From the NCBI RefSeq assembly GCF_037101375.1, contig NZ_AP029019.1:1798001-1862000 (forward strand): 64,000 nt of DNA. Direction: 5' to 3'. The notes under the pieces are model-generated. The model saw only the letters and a list, made by a program, of their open reading frames with translations. It did no database searches and was not told where the DNA came from. Positions within the stretch are counted from its first letter, which is position 1. Each line of letters starts with the position of its first letter. Below are positions 27,641 to 36,914 of the stretch, piece after piece. Origin of the DNA: Acidovorax sp. DW039 (lineage in GTDB: Bacteria; Pseudomonadota; Gammaproteobacteria; Burkholderiales; Burkholderiaceae_C). The position numbers and the translations under genes were made by a program.

Positions 27641-30592
27641 ATGGCCGTTTCTTCCAAGCCGTCAGCTACCTCGTCTTTTGAGTCTCAGGGGCATGCATTT
27701 GCCCAGACCCTTCAGGGTTTTGAGACGACGTCTGGCAAGAAGGGAAAGTTTTATTCCCTGCCAGCCTTGGCAAAACAGTTTCCCCATATTCAGCGGCTGC
27801 CGGTTTCCATCCGCATCGTTCTGGAATCGGTGCTGCGCAACTGTGACGGACGCAAGGTCACTCCTGAGCATGTGGAGCAGCTCGCCCACTGGGCCCCGGT
27901 GGCCGAGCGCAAGGATGAGATTCCGTTTGTGGTGGCCCGTGTGGTGCTGCAGGACTTCACCGGCGTGCCCCTTCTGGCGGACCTTGCTGCCATGCGTAGC
28001 GTGGCCGCACGGTTGGGCAAGAACCCCAAGAAAATCGAACCGCTGGTGCCCGTCGATCTGGTGGTGGACCACTCCATCATGGTGGACCACTACGGCAAGA
28101 AGAATTCCATCGACCTGAACATGAAGCTTGAATTCCAGCGCAATAAAGAGCGCTACGAATTCATGAAATGGGGCATGCAGGCGTTCAATACGTTTGGCGT
28201 GGTGCCGCCAGGTTTTGGCATCGTGCACCAGGTCAACCTGGAGTACCTGGCACGCGGCGTACACAAGACGCGTGATGGCGTTTACTACCCCGACACTCTG
28301 GTGGGCACTGACAGCCACACGACCATGATCAACGGTATTGGTGTGGTGGGCTGGGGGGTGGGCGGTATTGAGGCCGAAGCGGCCATGCTGGGGCAGCCCG
28401 TGTATTTCCTCACGCCCGATGTGGTGGGTTTTGAACTGACGGGCCAGTTGCGCGAAGGAGTGACGGCCACCGACCTGGTGCTCACCGTGACCGAGATCCT
28501 GCGCCAGCACAAAGTGGTGGGCAAGTTTGTGGAGTTTTTTGGCGAGGGTACGCGCACCTTGTCCCTGCCGGATCGCGCCACCATTGGCAACATGGCCCCT
28601 GAATATGGCGCCACCATGGGCTTCTTCCCGGTGGACGAGAAGACGGTGGATTATTTCAAGGGCACGGGCCGAACCAAAGGCGAAATCGAGGCGTTTGAAG
28701 CCTATTTCCGCGCGCAAGGCTTGTTTGGAGTGCCTCAGGCCGGCGAGATTGATTACTCGCAGGTGGTGCGCCTGAACCTGGGGGATGTGACACCCAGCCT
28801 GGCAGGCCCCAAGCGCCCTCAGGACCGGATGGAGCTGGGAAAGGTCTCTGGCCAGTTTGCCGATCTGTTCAGCAAACCCAGCAGTCAGAACGGCTTCAAC
28901 CGCCCGGCAGAGCTTTTGCACACCCGGTACCACGTGCGGCCGGTGGAAGCGCCTGCCCAGCCCAGCGCTCAGCCAGAGGTGCCAGCGCCGTCAGGTGGCC
29001 CTCGCTTCCTGGTAGAGATGGAGCAGAACCGCCCCACCTTTGCGGCAGCCCATGCCGAAGTTCCTGCCAAAGAGGCGAGCCGTCCGGGCGATGTGACGAT
29101 TGGCAATGGCGATGTGCTGATTGCTGCCATCACCAGTTGCACCAACACCAGCAACCCCAGTGTGCTGTTGGCGGCAGGCCTGCTGGCCAAGAAGGCCGTG
29201 GAGGCCGGGCTCAAGGTCAAGCCTCACATCAAAACCTCGCTGGCCCCCGGTTCCCGCATCGTGACCGAATACCTGACGCAGACCGGCTTGTTGCCTTATC
29301 TGGAAAAACTGGGTTTTGCACTGGCAGGCTACGGTTGCACGACCTGTATCGGCAATGCGGGCGACTTGGCCCCCGAGCTCAATGACGCGATCACCGGCAA
29401 CGACCTGGTGTGTGCAGCCGTCCTTTCGGGCAACCGCAACTTTGAGGCGCGCATTCACCCCAACCTCAAGGCCAACTTTCTGGCGAGCCCGCCCCTCGTC
29501 GTGGCCTATGCGATTGCAGGCACCGTGCTCAAGGACCTGATGACCGAGCCCGTGGGCAAAGGCAAGGGCGGGCGCGATGTTTACCTGGGTGACATCTGGC
29601 CCAGCAGTGACGAGGTCAACCAGCTCATGCGATTTGCCATGAACGGCAAAGCCTTCCGCGACAACTACGCCAAGGTGGCGTCTGATCCCGGCAAGCTGTG
29701 GGAGAAGATCCGCGGTGTCAGCGGCAATGTCTACACCTGGCCTGCCAGCACCTACATTGCAGAGCCGCCGTTCTTTGCCCAGTTTGCTATGGAAACAGGA
29801 GCTGTTAGCGCAAGCGCTGCGGGCGTTGAGGCCCCTAAAGATGCGCAACTCCCCACTGTGCACGGCGCCCGCATCATGGCGCTGTTCGGAGACTCCATCA
29901 CTACCGACCATATCTCGCCTGCGGGGTCCATCAAGGAGAGCTCTCCTGCAGGCCAGTGGTTGCTACAGCACGGTGTGATGAAACAGGACTTCAACAGCTA
30001 CGGTGCCCGCCGCGGCAACCACGATGTGATGGTGCGCGGGACCTTTGCCAATGTGCGCATCAAGAACCTGATGATTCCGCCCAAGCCCGATGGGTCCAGG
30101 GAAGAGGGCGGTGTCACCCTCTTTCAGAGCGAGGGGCCGCTGCAGGGCGAGAAGATGTTCATCTTTGATGCAGCCATGCAGTACATGGCCAAGGGCGTTT
30201 CCACCGTCATCTTTGCGGGGGAGGAATATGGCACGGGCTCCAGTCGCGATTGGGCGGCCAAAGGCACACAGCTGCTGGGCATCAAGGCCGTGGTCGCTCG
30301 CAGCTTTGAGCGCATTCACCGCTCCAATCTGGTGGGCATGGGGGTGTTGCCGCTTCAGTTCCGCCCAGGGGATTCGTGGGAGTCTCTGGGCTTGACCGGC
30401 AGCGAAGTCATCGACGTGATTCCCGATCCGGCCTTGACCCCCCAAAGTGATGCCCAGCTGGTCATTCATCGGCCTGGCGGCGAGCGTGTGCAGGTGACGG
30501 TGACCCTGCGCATCGATACCCCTATTGAGGTGGATTACTACCGTGCTGGCGGCATCTTGCCCTTTGTGCTGCGCCAGCTCTTGCAAAGCTGA
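27641..30592 (+). CDS. acnA: Aconitate hydratase A
   Basis: A 983-residue TCA-cycle enzyme interconverting citrate and isocitrate through a 4Fe-4S cluster. Cluster ligands are in SCTNTSNPS and [10 protein letters not shown]. The substrate region [14 protein letters not shown] and the C-terminal swivel motif [16 protein letters not shown] are present. It is about 80-90 residues longer than the E. coli AcnA I recall. One extra stretch, rich in Ala/Pro/Gln, lies near residues 435-470. Another, residues 715-733, is encoded by a copy of the dispersed palindromic repeat. The reading frame is intact throughout, so the enzyme is probably functional. Confidence 0.96.
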   Translation: MAVSSKPSATSSFESQGHAFAQTLQGFETTSGKKGKFYSLPALAKQFPHIQRLPVSIRIVLESVLRNCDGRKVTPEHVEQLAHWAPVAERKDEIPFVVARVVLQDFTGVPLLADLAAMRSVAARLGKNPKKIEPLVPVDLVVDHSIMVDHYGKKNSIDLNMKLEFQRNKERYEFMKWGMQAFNTFGVVPPGFGIVHQVNLEYLARGVHKTRDGVYYPDTLVGTDSHTTMINGIGVVGWGVGGIEAEAAMLGQPVYFLTPDVVGFELTGQLREGVTATDLVLTVTEILRQHKVVGKFVEFFGEGTRTLSLPDRATIGNMAPEYGATMGFFPVDEKTVDYFKGTGRTKGEIEAFEAYFRAQGLFGVPQAGEIDYSQVVRLNLGDVTPSLAGPKRPQDRMELGKVSGQFADLFSKPSSQNGFNRPAELLHTRYHVRPVEAPAQPSAQPEVPAPSGGPRFLVEMEQNRPTFAAAHAEVPAKEASRPGDVTIGNGDVLIAAITSCTNTSNPSVLLAAGLLAKKAVEAGLKVKPHIKTSLAPGSRIVTEYLTQTGLLPYLEKLGFALAGYGCTTCIGNAGDLAPELNDAITGNDLVCAAVLSGNRNFEARIHPNLKANFLASPPLVVAYAIAGTVLKDLMTEPVGKGKGGRDVYLGDIWPSSDEVNQLMRFAMNGKAFRDNYAKVASDPGKLWEKIRGVSGNVYTWPASTYIAEPPFFAQFAMETGAVSASAAGVEAPKDAQLPTVHGARIMALFGDSITTDHISPAGSIKESSPAGQWLLQHGVMKQDFNSYGARRGNHDVMVRGTFANVRIKNLMIPPKPDGSREEGGVTLFQSEGPLQGEKMFIFDAAMQYMAKGVSTVIFAGEEYGTGSSRDWAAKGTQLLGIKAVVARSFERIHRSNLVGMGVLPLQFRPGDSWESLGLTGSEVIDVIPDPALTPQSDAQLVIHRPGGERVQVTVTLRIDTPIEVDYYRAGGILPFVLRQLLQS
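29783..29840 (+). repeat. Dispersed palindromic repeat, copy 5, in frame inside acnA
   Basis: TTTGCTATGGAAACAGGAGC, then TGTTAGCGC and AAGCGCT, then GAGGCCCCTAAAG match the family over both ends. It is closest to the copy at 40940-40998. It encodes AcnA residues 715-733 without a stop, in the linker before the swivel domain. Confidence 0.75.
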
Positions 30593-30999
30593 GGGCGTTG
30601 ACCGACCCCTGCAGTCTGCGGGGGACTCGTGCCTGTCTCTCCTGTAAGCACCCGTCGGATTAAAGCGGTATCGGGGGCAAACGCGTCCAGTCGTTGGGCT
30701 CACTTCGTGGGCGCGCTGGACAGAAATTTACGTCTCGATACACTCTGCCGTAGGCCCATGAATGGCCACGGGTCGCCCCGCAGGAGCTGAATTTCTCCCT
30801 CCAGATGCCGATAACCCTGTCACCCCCTGCGTGCAGGTGGTCAGGTTTACTTTGCGTTCACATTGATGGGCGCGGCAATCATTTCTTCCGCAGCTTCTTC
30901 CAGGGTGTTCAGCGGTTGGCGGCTTGGCCTCAAGGCGTAGCTTTTCTTGATGGGTAGCGCTTTTTCACCTTGTTCGCAGGCCCACCGTAGTTCCTTTTT
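30593..30999. other. Intergenic gap between acnA and the first GGDEF-EAL gene
   Basis: About 400 bp with no gene I can support and no clear terminator. A GCAGTCTGCGGG stretch follows the acnA stop but lacks a T run. A minus-strand frame ending at 30847 reads as protein-like for about 50 codons but has no usable start codon at its head. Confidence 0.5.
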
Positions 31000-33900
31000 A
31001 TGAGCGTGTTCACCCGCCCCTTTATGACCCGGTTGTTCGCTTCCGAGTCACCCGCCATCACAGCCGGGTTGGTGGTGCTGGCCCTTGCGCTGGTGTTGCC
31101 ACCGTTGTCCATCTTGCTGGGTGGGGAAGGGCATGCGCTGCACGGGGTTGAGCCCTTGCTCGAGCTTGTGGCCGTGCTGCTGGGGCTTCTGGTGGTGTCT
31201 GTCAGTCTGAACATGCTCGAGCCTGGGGACCAGCGCCGCGCCAATGTGTTGGTGGCCGGGTTTGGTCTGGCAGCCGTCTGCAATTTTCTGCATGGTGCGG
31301 TGGCGCATGCACCGCAGGGGCACCTGGCAGCCGGCTCTGCGGACGTGTCTGTCTGGATCAGTGCATGGGCGCGCCTTGCCGAGTGGCTGACCCTCACCTT
31401 AGTGGCGTGGCGGCGCACGTTACCCGGCCAGCCGCGCGCCTGGGCGTTGGCTGCAGGTCTGCTGGCTTTCAGTCTCCTGTGGCTTGCCACCCAAGGTTTG
31501 CCTGCATGGTTTGTGCAGGCCGATTTGCGCACGGCTGTGGCGTGGGCTCTGGTTCCTGCCTTCGGCTGGACGGCCTGGTGGCTTTATCGCAGCGCCACCT
31601 GCGAAGGGCGTGAGCGCTTTTTTGCCTGGGCGGCAGGGGCCTTCCTTTGTGGCGAGCTGGTGGTGGCATTGGGCGGTGGGCACACCATGGCGGGCAATCC
31701 GCTATCGCATGGTTTGCGCGTGGTGGCGTATGCGCTGCTGTTTCAGGGGGTATTCATCGCCGGTATCAGCCGACCTTATGTGCAGCTGCGTCAGGCGCAG
31801 GATTTGTTGCGCGAGAGCGAATTGAAGCTGCAACTGTTGGGGCGCAACCTGCCCCACAGCGTGCTTTACCAGGTGCTGCGTGACACCGATGGTCGCATCC
31901 GCTTTGTATACATGGGGGATGCCATCGAGCGGCTCAACGGCATCACGGCCGAGCAAGTGTTGCGCGACAAGAATGCACTGCACGATCAGATCATTCCCGA
32001 AGACCGGCCGCTACTGCACGCTGCCGGACGCGACTCGCTGCGCACCATGGAACCCATGGAGGTGGTGGTGCGCATGCGCAGGCCTGATGGCGAACTGCGC
32101 TGGATGCGGCTGAGCGCCTCACCGCGCTTGCAGGATGACGGCCGCGTGATATGGGACGGCGTGCAAAGCGATATCACTGCAGAACGCCTGGCCGAAGCAG
32201 CGGCCCATGCGCACGAAGCGCAAATGGCCGATGTGCTGCGCCGCGTGCCTGGCGGCGTGGCGCGTATTGACCGGGACATGCGGTTGCTCTACATCAACGA
32301 GCAACAGGCCGAATGGCTCAAGCAGCCTGTGAGTGAACTGCAGGGCAGGCGCCTGCCTGAAGTGGTACCCGCCTGGTTGATGGCGCGACTGCGGGGCCCC
32401 ATTGAAGAGGCGTTTACCGGGCAGACCGTGGTGCTGGAGCACCACTCCGACTACGCGGAAGGCCGTCAGTACTGGCACACCACCTTGGTGGCCGAATCCT
32501 CCCCCGGCCAGGTGCCGCCCGCGGTGGTGCTGTTTGCATACGAGCTCACCAACCTCAAGCGCATTGAACTGGAACTGGCCTCCCAGAAGGCCCGGCTCGC
32601 CAGTGTGGTCAGTGCAATGCCCGACATGGTTTTTCTCAAGGACACCCAAGGCGTTTACCTGGCCTGCAACCCCGTGTTTGAGCGCTTTGCAGGCCGGGCC
32701 GAGCGAGACATCGTGGGGCTCACGGACGCGGACTTTCTGCCGCCTGCAGACGCGCAGGTCTTCCGTGCGCTGGATCGGCGCGCCATTGCCGCATGGCAGC
32801 CCTTGGTGTATGAAGAGACGTTGACCTTTGCCGAGGATGGCTACCAAGGGTGCTTTGAAACGATCAAGACGCCCATTCGCGACCACCAGGGCCGCGTGAC
32901 GGGTGTGCTCGGGGTGTGCCGCGACATCACAGACCGCAAGAGGGCAGAGCAGGAGATAGAGAGGCTGGCGTTCTACGACGCGCTGACCGGGCTGCCCAAC
33001 CGCAGACTGCTGCTGGACAGACTGCAGCGCTCCATCGCGGCAGGCCAGCGCACCAAAGCCCAGGGCGCACTCCTGTTCATCGACCTGGACAACTTCAAAG
33101 ACCTCAACGACACCCTGGGGCACGACATGGGAGACCAGCTCCTGTCCCAGGTTGCCGCCCGGCTGGTGGGCTGCGTGCGCGAGACCGACACCGTCTCCCG
33201 CTTCGGAGGCGACGAATTCGTCGTCATGCTGGAAAACCTCAGCACCGACCTCAGCCAGGCCGCAGCCCAGGCAGAAGTCGTAGCCGACAAACTCCTGGCC
33301 AGCCTCAACCAGCCCTTCGAACTCGACGGAGGCCAGCACTACAGCACCCCCAGCATCGGCATCACCCTCTTTGGAGAGCAACGCCTCACCGTCGACGAAC
33401 TCCTCAAACGCGCAGACCTGGCCATGTACCAGGCCAAAGCCGCAGGCCGCAACACCCAGCGCTTCTTCGACCCCGACATGCAAGCGGCCGTCAACGCCCG
33501 CTCCAACCTCGAAGCAGACCTGCGCCAAGGCCTGGCGCGAGAAGAAATCCACGTCCACTACCAACCCGTGGTGGACCACAACGGCAAACTCGTCGGAGCC
33601 GAAGCCCTGGCCCGCTGGCGCCACCCCCAGCGCGGCATGATCAGCCCCGCAGACTTCATCCCCCTGGCAGAGCAGACAGGCCTCATCCTGCCGCTAGGGC
33701 AAACCGTACTGCACACCGCCTGCAGCCAACTGGCCCAATGGGCCCACAACCCCGCCACAGCCCACCTGAGCCTCTCGGTCAACGTCAGCGCCCGGCAATT
33801 CAGGCAACCCGGCTTTGCTGCGCAAGTGCTGGGTACCCTCAAAGCGTGTCAGGCAGACCCCCGCAAACTCAAGCTCGAACTCACGGAAAGCCTGCTGCTG

Positions 33901-34308
33901 GGGGACATTGAAGACACCATAGAGCGGATGGAACAGCTCAAGAAAGAAGGCGTGGGCTTTGCGCTGGATGACTTTGGCACGGGGTACTCCAGCCTGAGCT
34001 ACCTCAAGAGACTGCCGCTGGACCAGGTGAAGATAGACCAGAGCTTTGTGAGGGACGTGCTGAGCGACCCCAACGATGCGGCGATAGTGAGGACGATACT
34101 GGCGCTGGCCAAGAGCCTGGATCTGGAGGTGGTGGCAGAGGGGGTGGAGACGGCGGGGCAGCTGGGGTTTTTGCGGCTGCACGGGTGTGAGGGGTTTCAG
34201 GGGTACCTTTTTGGGAGACCGTTACCGCTGGATGTGCTGGAGCGTGAACACGGGTTGCATGCCCTTCCTGTGGATGCGGTGCATGCTGTAGATGAGGCGC
34301 CCCGATGA
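31000..34308 (+). CDS. Membrane PAS-GGDEF-EAL cyclic-di-GMP protein
   Basis: A 1102-residue protein. The first roughly 255 residues form seven or eight membrane segments of MASE type. About three PAS domains follow (around 270-640), then GGDEF (motif near residue 737, with RETD inhibitory site before it) and EAL (EALARW near residue 868). EAL residues look complete: SVNVS, LELTES, DDFGTG, KIDQSF, VAEGVE and GFQGYLFGRP. Both synthesis and hydrolysis of cyclic-di-GMP are possible. Codon use shifts visibly inside the last third. Its last four bases overlap the next gene, a related GGDEF-EAL protein. Confidence 0.92.
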   Translation: MSVFTRPFMTRLFASESPAITAGLVVLALALVLPPLSILLGGEGHALHGVEPLLELVAVLLGLLVVSVSLNMLEPGDQRRANVLVAGFGLAAVCNFLHGAVAHAPQGHLAAGSADVSVWISAWARLAEWLTLTLVAWRRTLPGQPRAWALAAGLLAFSLLWLATQGLPAWFVQADLRTAVAWALVPAFGWTAWWLYRSATCEGRERFFAWAAGAFLCGELVVALGGGHTMAGNPLSHGLRVVAYALLFQGVFIAGISRPYVQLRQAQDLLRESELKLQLLGRNLPHSVLYQVLRDTDGRIRFVYMGDAIERLNGITAEQVLRDKNALHDQIIPEDRPLLHAAGRDSLRTMEPMEVVVRMRRPDGELRWMRLSASPRLQDDGRVIWDGVQSDITAERLAEAAAHAHEAQMADVLRRVPGGVARIDRDMRLLYINEQQAEWLKQPVSELQGRRLPEVVPAWLMARLRGPIEEAFTGQTVVLEHHSDYAEGRQYWHTTLVAESSPGQVPPAVVLFAYELTNLKRIELELASQKARLASVVSAMPDMVFLKDTQGVYLACNPVFERFAGRAERDIVGLTDADFLPPADAQVFRALDRRAIAAWQPLVYEETLTFAEDGYQGCFETIKTPIRDHQGRVTGVLGVCRDITDRKRAEQEIERLAFYDALTGLPNRRLLLDRLQRSIAAGQRTKAQGALLFIDLDNFKDLNDTLGHDMGDQLLSQVAARLVGCVRETDTVSRFGGDEFVVMLENLSTDLSQAAAQAEVVADKLLASLNQPFELDGGQHYSTPSIGITLFGEQRLTVDELLKRADLAMYQAKAAGRNTQRFFDPDMQAAVNARSNLEADLRQGLAREEIHVHYQPVVDHNGKLVGAEALARWRHPQRGMISPADFIPLAEQTGLILPLGQTVLHTACSQLAQWAHNPATAHLSLSVNVSARQFRQPGFAAQVLGTLKACQADPRKLKLELTESLLLGDIEDTIERMEQLKKEGVGFALDDFGTGYSSLSYLKRLPLDQVKIDQSFVRDVLSDPNDAAIVRTILALAKSLDLEVVAEGVETAGQLGFLRLHGCEGFQGYLFGRPLPLDVLEREHGLHALPVDAVHAVDEAPR

Positions 34309-36845
34309 TGACCCCAGTGTTGTGGCTGGACGAAGACAGTGCCCATGCCGAGGCCGCGCAGGCCGAGTTGGAATCGAGCCTTCCCGATTGCCGCTTTGTG
34401 CATGGCCGCAGTGCTGAAACCGCGGCAGGTTCGCTCGCCTCGCAGGCGTGGGCGGTGGTGGTGCTGTGCATGCCACCTGCTGCGCGTGATGTGGCGGGGC
34501 CGCTGGCCTTGTGTGCGGGCCATGCAGTGGTGATGTGCCTGAACCCCGAGCAAGAGGCGCTGGCCGCACGGGGCTTTCGCTGCGGTCTGGCCGACTATGT
34601 CTTGCGTGCGCCCCGTCACAGCCATCTGCCCGAGTTGATGCAAAGGCTGCGAGGCCTGTTGCAGCGCCGCCAGGGTGACGGCAGTGCCACGCGCAGTGTG
34701 CGAACCCAGCCTGCACCCTACGCCATGGGGCCCTTGCACTACCTGCAGCAGCAGCGCCAGGCATTGCAACTTACGCTGGGCAGCATGAGCCAAGGCATCT
34801 TCAAAACCGGGGTGGATGGCCGCATCCAGGTCTACAACCAGCGCGTGCTGGAGTTGCTCAACCTGCCAGAGTCCCTGCTCACCACCCAGCCTACCTTGGC
34901 CGAAGTGACGCAAGCCCAGGCCGCCCGGGGTGACTTTGGAGAAAGCTATTCGCTGGTGGATGAGCGCGGCCAGGCATACGTTGCACAGGGGGCCGTGGCC
35001 CAGTCGCCCGCGTTGTACTGGCGTGCCACCCGCGACGGACGAACGCTGGAAGTGCGCACGACGGCGGTACATGACGGTGGGGTGGTGCGCACGTTTACCG
35101 ACGTGAGCGACTATGTGCGTGTAGAGGCGGAACTGCGCAAGAGCGAAGCGCGCTTTCGCTCGTTGAGCGACCTCTCGTCCGACTGGTACTGGGAGACTGA
35201 CGCCCAAGGCCGCTTTGTGCAGCTGGTGGGTGATCTGAGCATCAATGGCATCACCCCTGCCGATGTGCTGGGGCGCACCCGCTGGGACATGGGTGCCCTG
35301 AACATGACCGAAGCCGACTGGGCTGCCCACCAGGGTGTACTGGCCAGCTGCCAGCCGTTCCGTGATCTGGAGCTGCAGCGCCGCCGCCCCGATGGAACCT
35401 TGCACTGGATCGCCGTGAGTGGTGTACCCCTGCTGGACGATGCGGGCCAGCTGCGCGGCTACCGAGGGGTAGGACGGGACATCACGCAACGCAAGGAGGT
35501 CGAGAGCCAGATTGAGCGACTGGCGTTTTATGACGCGCTCACTGGCCTGCCCAACCGCAGGCTGCTGCTGGACCGCCTGCAGCGCTCCCTCATGGCGGTG
35601 GGGCGCAGGCCCGGCCACGGTGCCTTGCTGTTCATTGATCTGGACAACTTCAAGGACCTGAACGACACGCAGGGGCACGACAAGGGCGACCAGCTGCTGG
35701 TACAGGTGGCCCAGCGCCTGCAGGGCTGTGTGCGCGCCACCGATACGGTGGCCCGGTTTGGCGGGGACGAGTTTGTGGTGCTGGTGGAAGACCTGAGCAG
35801 CACCGCAGCCCAGGCCAGCGCCGAGGCCGCGCTGGTGGCCAGCTACATCATCACCATGCTGGGCAAGCCCTACACCATCGGTGTGGAAGGAGAGGGCACC
35901 CATCACAGCACGCCCAGCATTGGCATTGCGCTGTTTGGCCCCCAGCAGCCCTGCACTGTGGACGAATTGCTCAAGCATGCCGACCTGGCCATGTACCAGG
36001 CCAAAGCAGCGGGCCGCAACACCCAGCGCTTTTTTGACCCCGACATGCAAGCCGCTGCGCGTGCCCGCTCGGCACTGCAGGCAGACCTGCGGCGCGGCCT
36101 GCAGCAGCAGGAATTGCAATTGCATTTTCAGCCCGTGGTGGATTGCAATGGGAAACTGCAGGGGGCTGAGGCCTTGGTGCGCTGGAGCCATCCGCAGCGC
36201 GGCATGGTGGCGCCTGCAGAGTTCATTGAGATGGCCGAGCAGACCGGGCTGATCCTGCCCCTGGGCCAGTGGGTGCTGGAGGCTGCTTGCGAGCAACTGG
36301 TCGCCTGGTCACGCAGCAGCCTTACCCGGGCGCTCTTCCTGTCAGTCAACGTGAGCGTGCGCCAGTTCCGGCAGACAGATTTTGTGGACCAGTTGCTGGA
36401 GGCTCTGCATCGCACTGGCGCGAACCCCGAGCGCCTGAAGCTGGAGTTGACCGAAAGCCTGCTGCTGACGGATGTGGAGGACGTCATCGCACGCATGCAG
36501 CAGCTGCGTGACCGCGGCGTGGGCTTCTCTTTGGATGACTTTGGCACGGGCTATTCGTCGCTCAGCTACCTCAAGCGCCTGCCGCTGGATCAGCTCAAGA
36601 TCGACCAGGGTTTTGTGCGCGATGTGCTGACAGACCCCAACGATGCCGCCATCGTCCGCACCATTCTGGCGTTGGCCAACAGCCTGGATTTGAGCGTGGT
36701 GGCCGAGGGCGTGGAAACCGCAGGGCAGCTCGAGTTTCTGAAACAGCACGGCTGCCCCGCCTTTCAGGGCTACCTGTTCGGGCGGCCCATGCCTGTGGCC
36801 GTGCTGGAGGCCGCGTTGCAGCCCTTGTCCTCAACCAGGTCATGA
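34305..36845 (+). CDS. Pseudo-receiver-PAS-GGDEF-EAL cyclic-di-GMP protein
   Basis: An 846-residue soluble protein overlapping its neighbour by ATGA, so the pair is co-translated. The first 125 residues look like a response-regulator receiver, with VLWLDEDS matching the acidic pocket. The strand that should end in the phosphorylated Asp reads VVVLCMPP, with Cys at that place, so phosphorylation is unlikely. Two PAS-like domains follow. GGDEF (near residue 487, RATD inhibitory site) and EAL (EALVRW near residue 622) appear catalytically complete. The catalytic halves of the two genes are highly similar, pointing to tandem duplication. Confidence 0.9.
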   Translation: MMTPVLWLDEDSAHAEAAQAELESSLPDCRFVHGRSAETAAGSLASQAWAVVVLCMPPAARDVAGPLALCAGHAVVMCLNPEQEALAARGFRCGLADYVLRAPRHSHLPELMQRLRGLLQRRQGDGSATRSVRTQPAPYAMGPLHYLQQQRQALQLTLGSMSQGIFKTGVDGRIQVYNQRVLELLNLPESLLTTQPTLAEVTQAQAARGDFGESYSLVDERGQAYVAQGAVAQSPALYWRATRDGRTLEVRTTAVHDGGVVRTFTDVSDYVRVEAELRKSEARFRSLSDLSSDWYWETDAQGRFVQLVGDLSINGITPADVLGRTRWDMGALNMTEADWAAHQGVLASCQPFRDLELQRRRPDGTLHWIAVSGVPLLDDAGQLRGYRGVGRDITQRKEVESQIERLAFYDALTGLPNRRLLLDRLQRSLMAVGRRPGHGALLFIDLDNFKDLNDTQGHDKGDQLLVQVAQRLQGCVRATDTVARFGGDEFVVLVEDLSSTAAQASAEAALVASYIITMLGKPYTIGVEGEGTHHSTPSIGIALFGPQQPCTVDELLKHADLAMYQAKAAGRNTQRFFDPDMQAAARARSALQADLRRGLQQQELQLHFQPVVDCNGKLQGAEALVRWSHPQRGMVAPAEFIEMAEQTGLILPLGQWVLEAACEQLVAWSRSSLTRALFLSVNVSVRQFRQTDFVDQLLEALHRTGANPERLKLELTESLLLTDVEDVIARMQQLRDRGVGFSLDDFGTGYSSLSYLKRLPLDQLKIDQGFVRDVLTDPNDAAIVRTILALANSLDLSVVAEGVETAGQLEFLKQHGCPAFQGYLFGRPMPVAVLEAALQPLSSTRS

Positions 36846-36914
36846 ACAAAAGCTTGATCTGATCGTGACACCAGTGCTTGGGCGAACCCGCCGCAGGCCC
36901 GACAATCGGGCGCC

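Noticed and set aside
30847..31047. A minus-strand stretch that reads as a plausible 50-60 residue protein end before a TAA stop
   Set aside because: No ATG, GTG or TTG start lies at the head of the frame, third-position composition does not match neighbours, and it overlaps the start of the plus-strand PAS-GGDEF-EAL gene. It could be a gene relic but cannot be supported.
34197..36296. A 699-codon minus-strand open frame opposite the second GGDEF-EAL gene
   Set aside because: It is a shadow of a gene with intact catalytic motifs and has no signature of its own.
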